Source: Bradyrhizobium sp. Arg816 (GTDB taxonomy: Bacteria; Pseudomonadota; Alphaproteobacteria; Rhizobiales; Xanthobacteraceae). Taken from it: a stretch of DNA of 64,000 bases. The position numbers and the translations under genes were made by a program. Positions 42,626 to 51,266 of this stretch are shown one piece after another. Each line of letters begins with the position of its first letter. The first letter of the stretch is position 1. Under the pieces are notes generated by a model, which saw nothing but the letters and a program-made list of their open reading frames with translations, ran no database searches and was not told the origin of the DNA. Location: contig NZ_JAPRAQ010000010.1 in the NCBI RefSeq assembly GCF_029989365.1, positions 124,001 through 188,000 on the forward strand, given 5' to 3'.

Positions 42626-44703
42626 TGCGAAACGGTGACGACATGACCGACCCGGATCGCAAGCAGCAGGCGGCGGCGCCGTCGCGCTCGCGCTCGGTGG
42701 TCCGCGCGATGCTCTGGGCCACCGTGCCGGTGCTGCTCGTGGTGCAGCTGCTCGCCTCCGCCGGCGTCGAGGCATCGAGCTTCTGGTCGCAGATCAGGCA
42801 GCTCGACGCGCGCATTGCCCGCACGGCCGAGAGCCGCGCCGAGCTGATCGCCGAGCCGCTCTGGAAGATGCGCTACGATCAGGTCACGAGCGTGCTCAAC
42901 GAGATCATGCACGACGAGACCATTGCCGCGGCGGCCGTTTATGACGACACCGGCGTCGCGATCGCGCGGGTGGTGGCGCGGCCGGCGGACCAGGCGGTAT
43001 CGGAAGTCTCGCGTCCGATCCGCTACAGCAACGGCAACATCGCCGTGCAGGCCGGCCGTATCGCGATCGCCTATTCCTATGCGACGGTCTACGCGGACAC
43101 GGGCGGCCGGCTGATGTTGCTGCTGGTGGTCGGCCTGCTCGCAACATTTGCCACCCTGATCGCGATGCGGATCTCGGCCAACATCTTCATCGGCAGGCCG
43201 CTCACCGCAATCATGTCGGCGATCCAGCGCAGCAAGCAGGACGGGCGAGCCTATCCGGCCGACATCAAATCGACGAACGAGTTCGGCCAGCTCGCGCGTG
43301 CCTTCAACGCCATGCAGCACACGACGTCCGGGGCGCTCGATCGGCTCGGCCACATGGCCGCGCACGATCCGCTCACGGGCCTGCCCAACCGTCGCTCGCT
43401 GTCCGAGCATCTGGTGACCCTGAGCGGCGATGCCGGCTCGCCGGACTCGCTGATCGCCTTCTGCTTCATCGATCTCGACGACTTCAAGGGCATCAACGAC
43501 ACCTTCGGCCACGACGCCGGCGACAAGTTCCTGGTGCACATCTCCGAGCGCCTTGGCGATGCGGTCGAACCGCAGGATTGGGTCGCCCGGCTCGGCGGCG
43601 ACGAATTCGTCGTCATCCGCCCCGAGGTCAGCAATGAAGCGACCGCTCAGGCATTCGCACGCCAGCTGTTAGATGCGATTTCCGAGCCGATCCGGCTGCA
43701 CGACAAGCAGGTCGTGCCGCGCGCCAGCATCGGCCTTGCCGTGCGCCGCGCCGGCGATCCCGAGCTGTCGCATTTGCCGGCGCTCGCCGACATCGCGCTC
43801 TACCATGCCAAGAGCAAGGCGCCCGGCACGGTCGCCGTGCTCGACGAAGCGCTTCAGCGCGACTACCGCCGCCGCCGGGATCTCGAGCTCGCCATTCCCA
43901 CAGGCTTCGCCGAGGGGCAGTTCGAGGTCTGGTATCAAAGCCAGGTCGACCTCGAGAGCCAGGCCGTTGTCGGCCTCGAGGCGCTGATCCGCTGGCGCCA
44001 TCCCGAGCTTGGCTTGATCGGTCCCGGCGAATTCCTGCCGCTGATCGAGCGCAGCGGCAACAATGCGCGGCTGACGCGCTACGTGCTGACCGATGCCTGT
44101 CGCGCGCTGCAGCGACTGGCGTCCGCCGGCAGGTCGCAGATCCGGATCGCGATCAATCTGCCGCCGTCCGAGCTCGCCGACCATTCGCTCGCTGCCGAGC
44201 TGCGCGCGACCTGTGCGCGTTTCAGCGTTGCGGCCTCATCGCTGGAGCTCGAGATCACCGAGGGCTCGCTGATCAACAACATCGCCAGCGCCTCCGAGAC
44301 GCTGCACCGCCTGCGGCGCCTGGGCGCAACGATTGCGCTCGACGATTTCGGCACGGGCTACAGCTCGCTCGCACATCTCAGGCGGTTCCCGCTCGACAAG
44401 GTCAAGATCGACAAGGCCTTCATCAGCGAGATCCCTGACAGCGCGGAAGACAAGGCGATCGTCGGCGTCATCGCCTCGCTCGCCGGCACGCTGGGGCTGA
44501 CGCTCGTCGCGGAAGGCATCGAGCGGCCCGAGCAGGCCGACGCCATGCGCGAGATGGGCGTGATGCTCGGGCAAGGGTATCACTACCATCGGCCACAGCC
44601 GCTCGACGCCGTACTGCAATGGCTCGAAAAGCAGGCGGTGCCCACTGAGACGAGCCGCGTGCTCGCCGACAGCCCCTCGATCGCGCCCGAATTCGCCGCC
44701 TGA
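42625..44703 (+). CDS. Membrane GGDEF-EAL cyclic-di-GMP enzyme
   Basis: A 692-residue protein: TM1 (AMLWATVPVLLVVQLLASAG), a periplasmic stretch of about 130 residues, TM2 (LMLLLVVGLLATFATLIAMR), a HAMP-like linker (IGRPLTAIMSAIQRSKQDGR), a GGDEF domain (HDPLTGLPNRRSL ... RLGGDEFVVI, intact) and an EAL domain (GLEALIRWRHPELGLIGPGE ... DDFGTGYSSLAHLRRFPLDK). It can in principle both make and break c-di-GMP. The overlapping binding-protein gene probably supplies its ligand input. An ATG at 42643 is an alternative start. Confidence 0.92.
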   Translation: MRNGDDMTDPDRKQQAAAPSRSRSVVRAMLWATVPVLLVVQLLASAGVEASSFWSQIRQLDARIARTAESRAELIAEPLWKMRYDQVTSVLNEIMHDETIAAAAVYDDTGVAIARVVARPADQAVSEVSRPIRYSNGNIAVQAGRIAIAYSYATVYADTGGRLMLLLVVGLLATFATLIAMRISANIFIGRPLTAIMSAIQRSKQDGRAYPADIKSTNEFGQLARAFNAMQHTTSGALDRLGHMAAHDPLTGLPNRRSLSEHLVTLSGDAGSPDSLIAFCFIDLDDFKGINDTFGHDAGDKFLVHISERLGDAVEPQDWVARLGGDEFVVIRPEVSNEATAQAFARQLLDAISEPIRLHDKQVVPRASIGLAVRRAGDPELSHLPALADIALYHAKSKAPGTVAVLDEALQRDYRRRRDLELAIPTGFAEGQFEVWYQSQVDLESQAVVGLEALIRWRHPELGLIGPGEFLPLIERSGNNARLTRYVLTDACRALQRLASAGRSQIRIAINLPPSELADHSLAAELRATCARFSVAASSLELEITEGSLINNIASASETLHRLRRLGATIALDDFGTGYSSLAHLRRFPLDKVKIDKAFISEIPDSAEDKAIVGVIASLAGTLGLTLVAEGIERPEQADAMREMGVMLGQGYHYHRPQPLDAVLQWLEKQAVPTETSRVLADSPSIAPEFAA

Positions 44704-44709
44704 GCGCGA

Positions 44710-45447
44710 TTAGGGCTGCGTTGCGTTCCAGAGCATGGAGAGCCCGGCCGCGATCATGATCGCGTCCATCACCAGGCGGAACATCTCCGGCTTGAGATGC
44801 AGCACGAAGCGTTTTGCGATGAAGGCGCCCGACATCAGCGAGGAGCCCGCAACCAGCCCCTTGATGAAGACGTCCTGCGTCAGCGCGCCGAAACGTTCGA
44901 AGGTCACGGACTTCGCGAAGTAGAGGCCGAGTGAGGAAGCCGCCTCGGTGGCGAGGAAGGCGCCCTTCGACAGGCCGTAGAACAGGAACAGCGGCACGCT
45001 GAGCGGGCCGGTCGAGACCACGATGCCGGTGAGATAGCCGATGACCGCGCCGCCGATCGCGAGGTGCCAAAGATTGGCCTTGAGGTCGTGCCGCGCCAGC
45101 CAGTGCCGCACCGGCACCATCGTGATCAGGAAGATGCCGATGGCGAGATCGACGGCGTGCGAGGGGAGCGCGAGCAGCGTGCGTGCGCCCAGCACGGCGG
45201 CCGGAATGCCCGTCACCGAATAGGCCGCGCAGGCCCGCCAGTCGACCTCGCGCCACCAGGCCAGGATCCGGGAGAAATTCGCCATGACGGAGGCGACCGC
45301 CATGATCGGCACCGCTTCCTTCGGCCCATAGGCATAAACCAGCACCGGCATCAGCATGATCGACGACCCCGTGCCGACGATGCCTGAGACGGTGCCGGCG
45401 ATCAGGCCGACGATGAGGACGAAGAGAAAGGCCAAGGTGCTCTCCAC
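44710..45447 (-). CDS. TauE/SafE-family sulfite/anion exporter
   Basis: A 245-residue protein with about seven TM helices and the family repeats GLIAGTVSGIVGTGSSIMLM near the N-terminus and GGAVIGYLTGIVVSTGPLSV in the second half. Members move sulfite, sulfoacetate or related anions. It is convergent with the GGDEF-EAL gene, six bases apart. Substrate unknown; no sulfur-metabolism gene is beside it. Confidence 0.85.
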   Translation of the reverse strand: MESTLAFLFVLIVGLIAGTVSGIVGTGSSIMLMPVLVYAYGPKEAVPIMAVASVMANFSRILAWWREVDWRACAAYSVTGIPAAVLGARTLLALPSHAVDLAIGIFLITMVPVRHWLARHDLKANLWHLAIGGAVIGYLTGIVVSTGPLSVPLFLFYGLSKGAFLATEAASSLGLYFAKSVTFERFGALTQDVFIKGLVAGSSLMSGAFIAKRFVLHLKPEMFRLVMDAIMIAAGLSMLWNATQP

Positions 45448-45539
45448 GAATCGGGAGAGTTTAGCCGTGGCCGGCGATGCGGGCGATCCATTCCGGGCGA
45501 GGGAACCGATCGCTCAGCGCGTGCGGTCCGGGCAGGCCG

Positions 45540-45986
45540 TCAGCCTTGCTCATCCATGACGCGCAGCTTCTCGACGCGGCGGCGAAAGTCCTCGTCCGTC
45601 GAGAACTCGGCGGAGAGATAGGACGAGACCAGATCCACGGCGAGCCAGGCGCCGACGATCTGCGCGCCGATGCACATGACGTTGACGTCGTCATGCTCGA
45701 CGCTCTGATGGGCGGAATGAACGTCGTGGCAGACCGCGGCGCGGATGCCCTTCATCTTATTGGCCGCGATCGAGGCGCCGACGCCGGTGCCGCACACCAT
45801 GATGCCGCGTGCGGCTTCGCCCGACGTCACCTTCTGAGCCACGGCCCGCGCGATGTCGGGGAAGTCCACCGGCTTGTCGTCATGGGAGCCGACGTCGACG
45901 ATGTCGTGGCCGAGGCTGCGGATGTGATCGATAACGGTCTGCTTGAGCGGCCAGCCGGCGTGGTCGGATCCGATGACGAGACGCAT
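45540..45986 (-). CDS. rpiB: RpiB/LacA-family sugar-phosphate isomerase
   Basis: A 148-residue enzyme with SDHAGWPLKQTVIDHI, the catalytic Cys in MVCGTGVGASIAANKMKGIR and the downstream CHDVHSAHQSVEHDDVNVMC. RpiB interconverts ribose-5-P and ribulose-5-P; paralogues next to catabolic operons isomerise other sugar or tetrulose phosphates. Here it lies at the end of a run with an ABC transporter, a hydroxyacid dehydrogenase and a FadR regulator, so a special catabolic substrate is possible. Confidence 0.88.
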   Translation of the reverse strand: MRLVIGSDHAGWPLKQTVIDHIRSLGHDIVDVGSHDDKPVDFPDIARAVAQKVTSGEAARGIMVCGTGVGASIAANKMKGIRAAVCHDVHSAHQSVEHDDVNVMCIGAQIVGAWLAVDLVSSYLSAEFSTDEDFRRRVEKLRVMDEQG

Positions 45987-46015
45987 GTGATGTCCTTCTT
46001 GATTTTACATTGGCC

Positions 46016-46040
46016 GTGACAGCCGCTTCGCGGCTGTCAC
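46016..46040. terminator. Hairpin between rpiB and the ABC binding-protein gene
   Basis: Arms GTGACAGCCGC and GCGGCTGTCAC pair perfectly over 11 bases with a TTC loop. On the plus strand it is followed by GATTTT. It lies after the binding-protein gene and 30 bases before rpiB on the minus strand, so it may reduce read-through into rpiB. Confidence 0.55.
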
Positions 46041-46054
46041 GATTTTCCCTGGTT

Positions 46055-46849
46055 TCAGCTGCGCATGTCGGGCGGCAGCTCGACCCCGTGGAATTTCTTG
46101 TAGATCGCGTTGAGCTTGCCGTTCTTGACGTTCTCGGTGATCCAGGCGTTGAGCTTGTCCATCAGGCGCTGCTCACCCTTCTTCAGGCCGATCGCGAGGT
46201 CGAAGGTCGCCAGCGGAATCCGGGACTCGAACACACGCGACGGGTTCTTCACCCCGATCTGGTTGATGATCGTCGCCGACGAGGCGACGCAGTCGACCTG
46301 GCCGGAGACGGCCGCCGTCACCATCGTGGCGTCGTCGTCGTAGCGCGAGATCTTGAGATCCTTGTCCTTCATGTTGGACAGGGTGGTGTCCTGCGTGGTG
46401 CCGCGGGAGACGCCGATCGGCTTGTCCTTCAGGTCGGGCCAGTCCTTGACGGTCGAGGATTTCAGGCAGCCGACATCGGATTGCAGCGTCGCATAGCGCT
46501 TGGTGAAGTCGATGACCTTGGCACGATCGGGCGTCACCGACAGGGTCGAGATGATGATGTCGGCCTTGCCGGTCAGGACGTTAGGGATGCGGGTCGCGCC
46601 GGTGGTCTGGATGAATTCGAGCTCGAGCCCCCAATCCTTGGCGAGCAGTTGCGCCACTTCGACGTCGGAGCCGGTCGGCTTCATGCTGCTGTCCATCATG
46701 CCCGAGGGCGGAATGGCGACGTCCGTCGAAATGCGGATCTTCTTGGCCTGCGTGATGTCGTCGAGCAGGTCGGCCGACGCCGGCGTGGCTGATATCATGA
46801 CGAGGCCGAACAGCGCGGTGGCGGTCCCCAGCAGTGTCTTGTTTGTCAT
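46055..46849 (-). CDS. Polar amino acid-type ABC substrate-binding protein
   Basis: A 264-residue SBP_bac_3 protein with a signal peptide (MTNKTLLGTATALFGLVMIS ... TPASAD). It shows the family ligand-binding layout: KIRISTDVAIPPSGMMDSSM, then GSDVEVAQLLAKDWGLELEF, NVLTGKADIIISTLSVTPDR. Cluster order is regulator, dehydrogenase, two permeases, ATPase, this protein, RpiB. Family ligands are amino acids and derivatives; the dehydrogenase and isomerase hint at an unusual acid. Confidence 0.9.
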   Translation of the reverse strand: MTNKTLLGTATALFGLVMISATPASADLLDDITQAKKIRISTDVAIPPSGMMDSSMKPTGSDVEVAQLLAKDWGLELEFIQTTGATRIPNVLTGKADIIISTLSVTPDRAKVIDFTKRYATLQSDVGCLKSSTVKDWPDLKDKPIGVSRGTTQDTTLSNMKDKDLKISRYDDDATMVTAAVSGQVDCVASSATIINQIGVKNPSRVFESRIPLATFDLAIGLKKGEQRLMDKLNAWITENVKNGKLNAIYKKFHGVELPPDMRS

Positions 46850-46868
46850 CCTTGGTTCTCCTCTCCTG

Positions 46869-47627
46869 TTATGATTTTAAGTTTCCAGTGCCCACGAATT
46901 GCGTGAGTTCGGGCGTCGCCGGCGACGTCAGGATCGAGGCGGGGCCGGTCTCGTGGACCTTGCCGCGATGCATGAAGACGATCCGGTCGGCGATGCCTTT
47001 GGCAAAGCCCATCTCGTGGGTGACCATCACCATGGTCATGCCGTCCGCCGCGAGTTGCTCGATCACCTTCAGCACCTCGGCGGTAAGCTCGGGGTCGAGC
47101 GCGGAGGTGACCTCGTCGAACAGCATCACTTTCGGCTGCATCGCGAGCGAGCGGGCGATGGCCGCGCGCTGCTGCTGTCCGCCGGAGAGCTGCTCGGGAT
47201 AGGCGTGCAGCTTCTCCTCTAACCCGACCTGCGCGAGCACTTTTCGGGCGAGGTCCCTGGCTTGCGAGGTGGCCATGCCCTTCACGGCGCAGGGGGCGAG
47301 CGTGATGTTCTGTTCGATCGTGAGGTGAGGAAACAGATTGTAGCTCTGGAACACGATGCCGACGTCCTGGCGCAGCGCGCGCAGATCGACATCGGGACGA
47401 TCGACGCGATGCCCGCACACCACGATCTCGCCGCCGTCGACCTTCTCGAAGCGGTCGATGCAGCGCAGCGCCGTGCTCTTGCCGGAGCCGGAGCGGCCGA
47501 TCAGCGCCAGCACCTCGCCGCGCTCGACGGCAAAGGAGACGCCATCGAGCACCCGGAGCGGGCCAAAGCTCTTCTGCACGTCGCGAAGCGACACGATCGG
47601 TTCGGAGGAGGAGGGGTTTTGCTGCAT
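46869..47627 (-). CDS. ABC transporter ATP-binding protein, polar amino acid type
   Basis: About 252 residues: Walker A GRSGSGKSTALRCIDRFEKV, Q-loop VFQSYNLFPH, signature LSGGQQQRAAIARSLAMQPK, Walker B VMLFDEVTSALDPEL and the switch His in MVTHEMGFAKG. It energises uptake with the two adjoining permeases. The ATG at 47627 directly follows the permease stop (TGACATG); an in-frame ATG at 47657 overlaps the permease. Confidence 0.93.
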   Translation of the reverse strand: MQQNPSSSEPIVSLRDVQKSFGPLRVLDGVSFAVERGEVLALIGRSGSGKSTALRCIDRFEKVDGGEIVVCGHRVDRPDVDLRALRQDVGIVFQSYNLFPHLTIEQNITLAPCAVKGMATSQARDLARKVLAQVGLEEKLHAYPEQLSGGQQQRAAIARSLAMQPKVMLFDEVTSALDPELTAEVLKVIEQLAADGMTMVMVTHEMGFAKGIADRIVFMHRGKVHETGPASILTSPATPELTQFVGTGNLKS

Positions 47628-47628
47628 G

Positions 47629-48303
47629 TCAGGCTGGTGCGAGGTTGGACCTGCCACGCCCCATCCGCCGTTCCAGCTTCTGGCTGAACAGGGACAGGGG
47701 ATAGCACATGGCGAAATAGACGACGGCGATGATCGCGTAGATGGCGAACGGCTCGAACAGCGAGTTGTTGACGATCTGGCCCGACCGCATCAGCTCCACG
47801 AAGCCGACCACGGAGGCCAGCGAGGTGTTCTTGATGATCTGCACCATGAAGCCGACGGTCGGCGGCGTCGCGATGCGGATCGCCTGCGGCAGGATCACCT
47901 TCATCATGCGCTGGGTGCGGCTCAGCGCGAGGCCTTCGGCGGCCTCCCATTGCGGCTTCGGCACCGACTGGATGCAGCCGCGCCAGATCTCGCCGAGATA
48001 GGCCGAGACATAGAGTGTGAGCGAAGCGCCGGCGGCAGCTAACGCCGAGACCTTGAGGCCGATCGCCGCGAGGCCGAAATAGCCGAGGAACAGGATGACG
48101 AGGAGCGGAGTTCCCTGGATCAGCTGGACATAGACGCCGCTGGCGATCCGCACCGATTTGAGTGGCGAGATGCGCGCCAGCGCGATCACAAAGCCGACGA
48201 TGCCGCCGCCGATCAGCGCGATCACGGACAGGCCAATCGTCCACAGCGCGCCCTGACCGAGGAACATCAGATGATTGATGTTGAGATGTCCGCCCATGGT
48301 CAT
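47629..48303 (-). CDS. ABC permease, polar amino acid type (second)
   Basis: A 224-residue His/Glu/Gln/Arg/opine-type permease with about five TM helices. Hallmarks are QLIQGTPLLVILFLGYFGLA and SAYLGEIWRGCIQSVPKPQW followed by EGLALSRTQRMMKVILPQAI, the coupling-loop region that contacts the ATPase. Separated by a single base from the first permease. Confidence 0.92.
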   Translation of the reverse strand: MTMGGHLNINHLMFLGQGALWTIGLSVIALIGGGIVGFVIALARISPLKSVRIASGVYVQLIQGTPLLVILFLGYFGLAAIGLKVSALAAAGASLTLYVSAYLGEIWRGCIQSVPKPQWEAAEGLALSRTQRMMKVILPQAIRIATPPTVGFMVQIIKNTSLASVVGFVELMRSGQIVNNSLFEPFAIYAIIAVVYFAMCYPLSLFSQKLERRMGRGRSNLAPA

Positions 48304-48304
48304 C

Positions 48305-48988
48305 TCACAACGGTGTGCCGAGCCGGCGCCGGCGCGGAAACAGCACGAGGCCGAGGCCCCAGAAGCCCGCGCGCATCACCAGCGACAGGATGACGTAGAG
48401 CACGGCGACGATGATGTAAGTCTCGAACGCGCGATAGGTGTCCGACTGGATGTAGTTGGCGACGGCGGTGAGTTCCTCCGCCGAGATCTGCGAGCAGACC
48501 GAGGAGGCCAGCATCAACAGCACGAACTGGCTGGTCAGCGCCGGATAGACCTTCTCGATCGCCGGCAGCAGGATGATGTGCCAGTAGATTTGCAGTCGCG
48601 ACAGCGCCAGCCCTTCGGCGGCCTCGATCTGTCCGCGCGGGATCGCTTCGAAGCCGGCGCGCATGATCTCGGCGGTGTAGGCGCCGACATTGATCGTCAG
48701 CGCGGCCACGGCCACCGTGAAGGCGGAGAATTTCAGCCCCAGGCTGGCGAGGCCGAAATAGACCAGAAAGATCTGGACCAGCAGAGGCGTGTTGCGGATG
48801 GTCTCGACATAGACTTTGCAGGCGCCCGCGATCAGCGGGCTCCGTGCCCCGCGGCCGACGGCTGCGAGCGTGCCGAACAGGGCGCCGAGCACCGTCGCGA
48901 AGGCCGCCAACTCCAGCGTCAGCGCCGCGCCGGCCAGAAAATTCGGCCAACGCTCCAGCACCGCGGGAAAGTCGAGTTGGAGGCTCAT
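48305..48988 (-). CDS. ABC permease, polar amino acid type (first)
   Basis: A 227-residue permease of the same family: VETIRNTPLLVQIFLVYFGL, GAYTAEIMRAGFEAIPRGQI and EGLALSRLQIYWHIILLPAI (coupling loop). It pairs with the following permease as a heterodimer. Ten bases separate it from the dehydrogenase gene upstream, supporting one operon. Confidence 0.92.
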   Translation of the reverse strand: MSLQLDFPAVLERWPNFLAGAALTLELAAFATVLGALFGTLAAVGRGARSPLIAGACKVYVETIRNTPLLVQIFLVYFGLASLGLKFSAFTVAVAALTINVGAYTAEIMRAGFEAIPRGQIEAAEGLALSRLQIYWHIILLPAIEKVYPALTSQFVLLMLASSVCSQISAEELTAVANYIQSDTYRAFETYIIVAVLYVILSLVMRAGFWGLGLVLFPRRRRLGTPL

Positions 48989-48998
48989 CGTATCGGCT

Positions 48999-49898
48999 TC
49001 AGCCCGTCACCTGGTTGGTCATGCGGTCATAGACGCGGAACAGCGCCTGGTTACCGTTGCTGCCTTCGCCATGCGCGCGTGCGTCCACGTACTGGCTGGT
49101 GACGAGCGCGGTTCCGGGCAACGGCACGCTCAGCGCCTGTGCGTGCTCCTGCACCAGGCGGAGGTCCTTGAGCTGGAGATCGATCCGGAAGCCGGCGGAG
49201 ACGTCGCCCGCGATCATTGCGGGGCCGAGCTTGTCGAGCATCCAGGAGGCGGCGGAGCCACCGAGCAGAACGCGACGCAGCAGATTGAGATCGATGCCAG
49301 ACGCGCGCCCGAGCGCGAGCGCCTCGCAGATCGCCTGGATGTTGATACCGCAGATCAGCTGATTGCAGAGCTTGACGGTTTGCCCCGCACCGGCCGCGCC
49401 GACATGCGTGATGGTCGTGCCCATTGCGCGGAAGAACGGCTCGGCCTGCGCGAAGGCCGCCGCATCGCCGCCGGCCATGATCGAGAGCGCAGCGTTCTTG
49501 GCGCCCACGGGCCCGCCAGAGACCGGCGCGTCGATGAAGCTGACGCCGACCTTTTGCAGGTCGGCATGGATGCGGCGGACGGCGACCGGCGAGATCGTGC
49601 TCATGTCGACGATCAGCTGGCCGGGCGGGGGAGACTTCAGGAGACCGTGCTCGCCGTAAACGGTCGCCTCGACGTGGGGCGTATCGGGCAGCATGGTGAT
49701 GACGATCTCAGCGCCTTGCGCGGCGTCGGCGGGGCTGTTGGCGCCGGCCGCGCCTTCCTTGACGCTGTCGGCCAAGGCGGCTTCGTTGAGATCGAAGACG
49801 CGAACCGCATGCCCGGCCACCAGGAGGTTGCGCACCATCTCGCGGCCCATCGTGCCGATGCCGATGAAGCCGACATTGCCCTTGTCGTTCCGTCCCAT
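48999..49898 (-). CDS. 3-hydroxyisobutyrate/tartronate-semialdehyde-type dehydrogenase
   Basis: About 299 residues of the beta-hydroxyacid dehydrogenase family. NAD-binding GFIGIGTMGREMVRNLLVAG; the substrate loop FIDAPVSGGPVGAKNAALSI; and the catalytic Lys in GAGQTVKLCNQLICG. Such enzymes reduce or oxidise a three- or four-carbon hydroxyacid. The ATG at 49898 gives the normal start; the longer frame upstream overlaps the regulator gene. It is the first structural gene behind the FadR-type regulator. Confidence 0.9.
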   Translation of the reverse strand: MGRNDKGNVGFIGIGTMGREMVRNLLVAGHAVRVFDLNEAALADSVKEGAAGANSPADAAQGAEIVITMLPDTPHVEATVYGEHGLLKSPPPGQLIVDMSTISPVAVRRIHADLQKVGVSFIDAPVSGGPVGAKNAALSIMAGGDAAAFAQAEPFFRAMGTTITHVGAAGAGQTVKLCNQLICGINIQAICEALALGRASGIDLNLLRRVLLGGSAASWMLDKLGPAMIAGDVSAGFRIDLQLKDLRLVQEHAQALSVPLPGTALVTSQYVDARAHGEGSNGNQALFRVYDRMTNQVTG

Positions 49899-49950
49899 GT
49901 CAGTCGTCCGTTTCTTGGTTGATTGGTTTCTTGCTTGTTGGCTGCCGCGA

Positions 49951-50691
49951 TCAGCCTGAGGCGCTGGTCCTGTCGATGTCCCCGACGACGGCGCGCCTGC
50001 GATATTCGTCGCCGATGGCAAAATGCTTGCGCAGCGTCGCATCCGCTCGCTCGGGGTCGCGCGCGATGATCGCGTCGAAGATGCGCCGGTGGTCGTCGAT
50101 CAGGTACGTCTTCATCGACGGGAAGGCCTGCACCAGCTCGCGGCGGCTGCGATGCGAATGCGTCAGCAGTCCCGCCAGCGAGCCGTGCAAGACCATCAGT
50201 GTTTCTGAATGCGAGGCCACGACGATGGCGCGATGGAATTCGAAGTCGGCCATGCCGCCGGCATCCGCCTCGTCGATCGTCTCTCCGATCTTCGCGAGCG
50301 CACGCTGCAGGCGTTCGAAATCGGCAATGTTGGCGCGCTCGCAGGCGAGGCGGATCGCCTGACACTCGATCGCGACGCGCGCCTGCATGACGTCATCGAG
50401 CATGTCCGCCTGCTGGGCGAGCGCGAAGGTGAAGAAGTCGTTCAGCACCGAGACGTCCGGCTGCGTCACCACGGTGCCGATGCGGTCGCGGATCTCGACG
50501 ATGCCGAGCACGGTGAGGGCGCGCAGTGCCTCGCGGACGATCGGCCGGCTGACGCCGAGGAGGGTTGCCAGCTCGCGCTCGGAAATCAGGCGGTCGCCGG
50601 GCTTGAGCGAGCCCGCAAGAAGGCGTTCGCGCAGGAAGGCGAACACCTTCTCGAACCCTTTTTCGCCTTCGGCGGCCCGCTTCAGTTCCAT
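49951..50691 (-). CDS. FadR-subfamily GntR regulator
   Basis: A 246-residue regulator with a winged-helix N-terminus (LLAGSLKPGDRLISERELAT, LLGVSRPIVREALRALTVLG) and an all-helical FCD ligand domain with metal-binding-type His and Asp residues (DFEFHRAIVVASHSE, DDHRRIFDAIIARDPERADA). Such regulators usually respond to organic acids. A FadR-type operator overlaps its own promoter region, so it is probably autoregulated and controls the cluster downstream. Confidence 0.9.
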   Translation of the reverse strand: MELKRAAEGEKGFEKVFAFLRERLLAGSLKPGDRLISERELATLLGVSRPIVREALRALTVLGIVEIRDRIGTVVTQPDVSVLNDFFTFALAQQADMLDDVMQARVAIECQAIRLACERANIADFERLQRALAKIGETIDEADAGGMADFEFHRAIVVASHSETLMVLHGSLAGLLTHSHRSRRELVQAFPSMKTYLIDDHRRIFDAIIARDPERADATLRKHFAIGDEYRRRAVVGDIDRTSASG

Positions 50692-50704
50692 CCCGGTCTC
50701 TTTT

Positions 50705-50726
50705 TGGTCTGATCTTGGTCAGACCA
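50705..50726. promoter_or_regulatory. FadR/GntR-type operator upstream of the regulator
   Basis: The core TGGTCAGACCA (50716-50726) fits the FadR-subfamily consensus TNGTNNNACNA exactly and is itself palindromic. A second arm TGGTCTGA (50705-50712) mirrors TCAGACCA with a six-base spacer. It lies 14-35 bases before the regulator ATG, so bound regulator would block its own transcription. Confidence 0.75.
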
Positions 50727-50871
50727 GTAGGCTAACCAGAGCGCCGGCGTCAAGAGCCTTGGTTAATCGCGGGTGTCGCAGGCGCGGCCAATCCGATCGG
50801 TTCCCCGGCCGGATCCTTCAAATTTGAGGCGTATTGATCCGAGCGTTCACTCAAAGAATTTGAGGTCCGCG

Positions 50872-51189
50872 ATGCCCGATCATCATTCTTTCTCCGCCCT
50901 CGACCGTCATGCGGCGCTCAGCGGATCTGACAACGGCTTTCCCTGGTTTGCGAGCACAATGCTCGCGGTCGAAGCGAGCGAGGTGGTGCGGCTGCGCTGC
51001 GAGAAGCTCAGCCACGGCGATGCGGCCGCCGGGCAGGAGGCCATGCTGATGGTGAGCGAGAAGATCGCAGCGGCTTTCGAGGCGGCAGCGAACCTGCTCG
51101 CCGGAGCAACACCAGCCGCCATCGTCCAGCGCTATCGCGAGCACGTCGCCGCGAACGCCAGGCGGCTGTCCGCGACTGAGGCTCCATGA
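50872..51189 (+). CDS. Small polyhydroxyalkanoate-type/uncharacterised cytoplasmic protein
   Basis: A 105-residue, mostly helical protein (MPDHHSFSALDRHAALSGSD, then SEVVRLRCEKLSHGDAAAGQ and EKIAAAFEAAANLLAGATPA). I recognise no enzyme motif; the amphipathic helices are reminiscent of phasin-like proteins but that is only an impression. The ATG at 50872 was chosen because the longer frame is low in codon quality and overlaps a likely promoter region. Confidence 0.6.
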   Translation: MPDHHSFSALDRHAALSGSDNGFPWFASTMLAVEASEVVRLRCEKLSHGDAAAGQEAMLMVSEKIAAAFEAAANLLAGATPAAIVQRYREHVAANARRLSATEAP

Positions 51190-51266
51190 CGGAGTTGCGC
51201 TGCTGACAGCATGTTGGCAGCAGGGGCAGGCTACGACCATCTCCTGACAAAACGGGGAGCGGGTCC

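Noticed and set aside
44713..44725. A near copy of the phage motif (CTGCGTTGCGTT)
   Set aside because: It matches only nine of the ten core bases, lies at the 3' end of the host TauE gene and has no phage context, so I treat it as chance.
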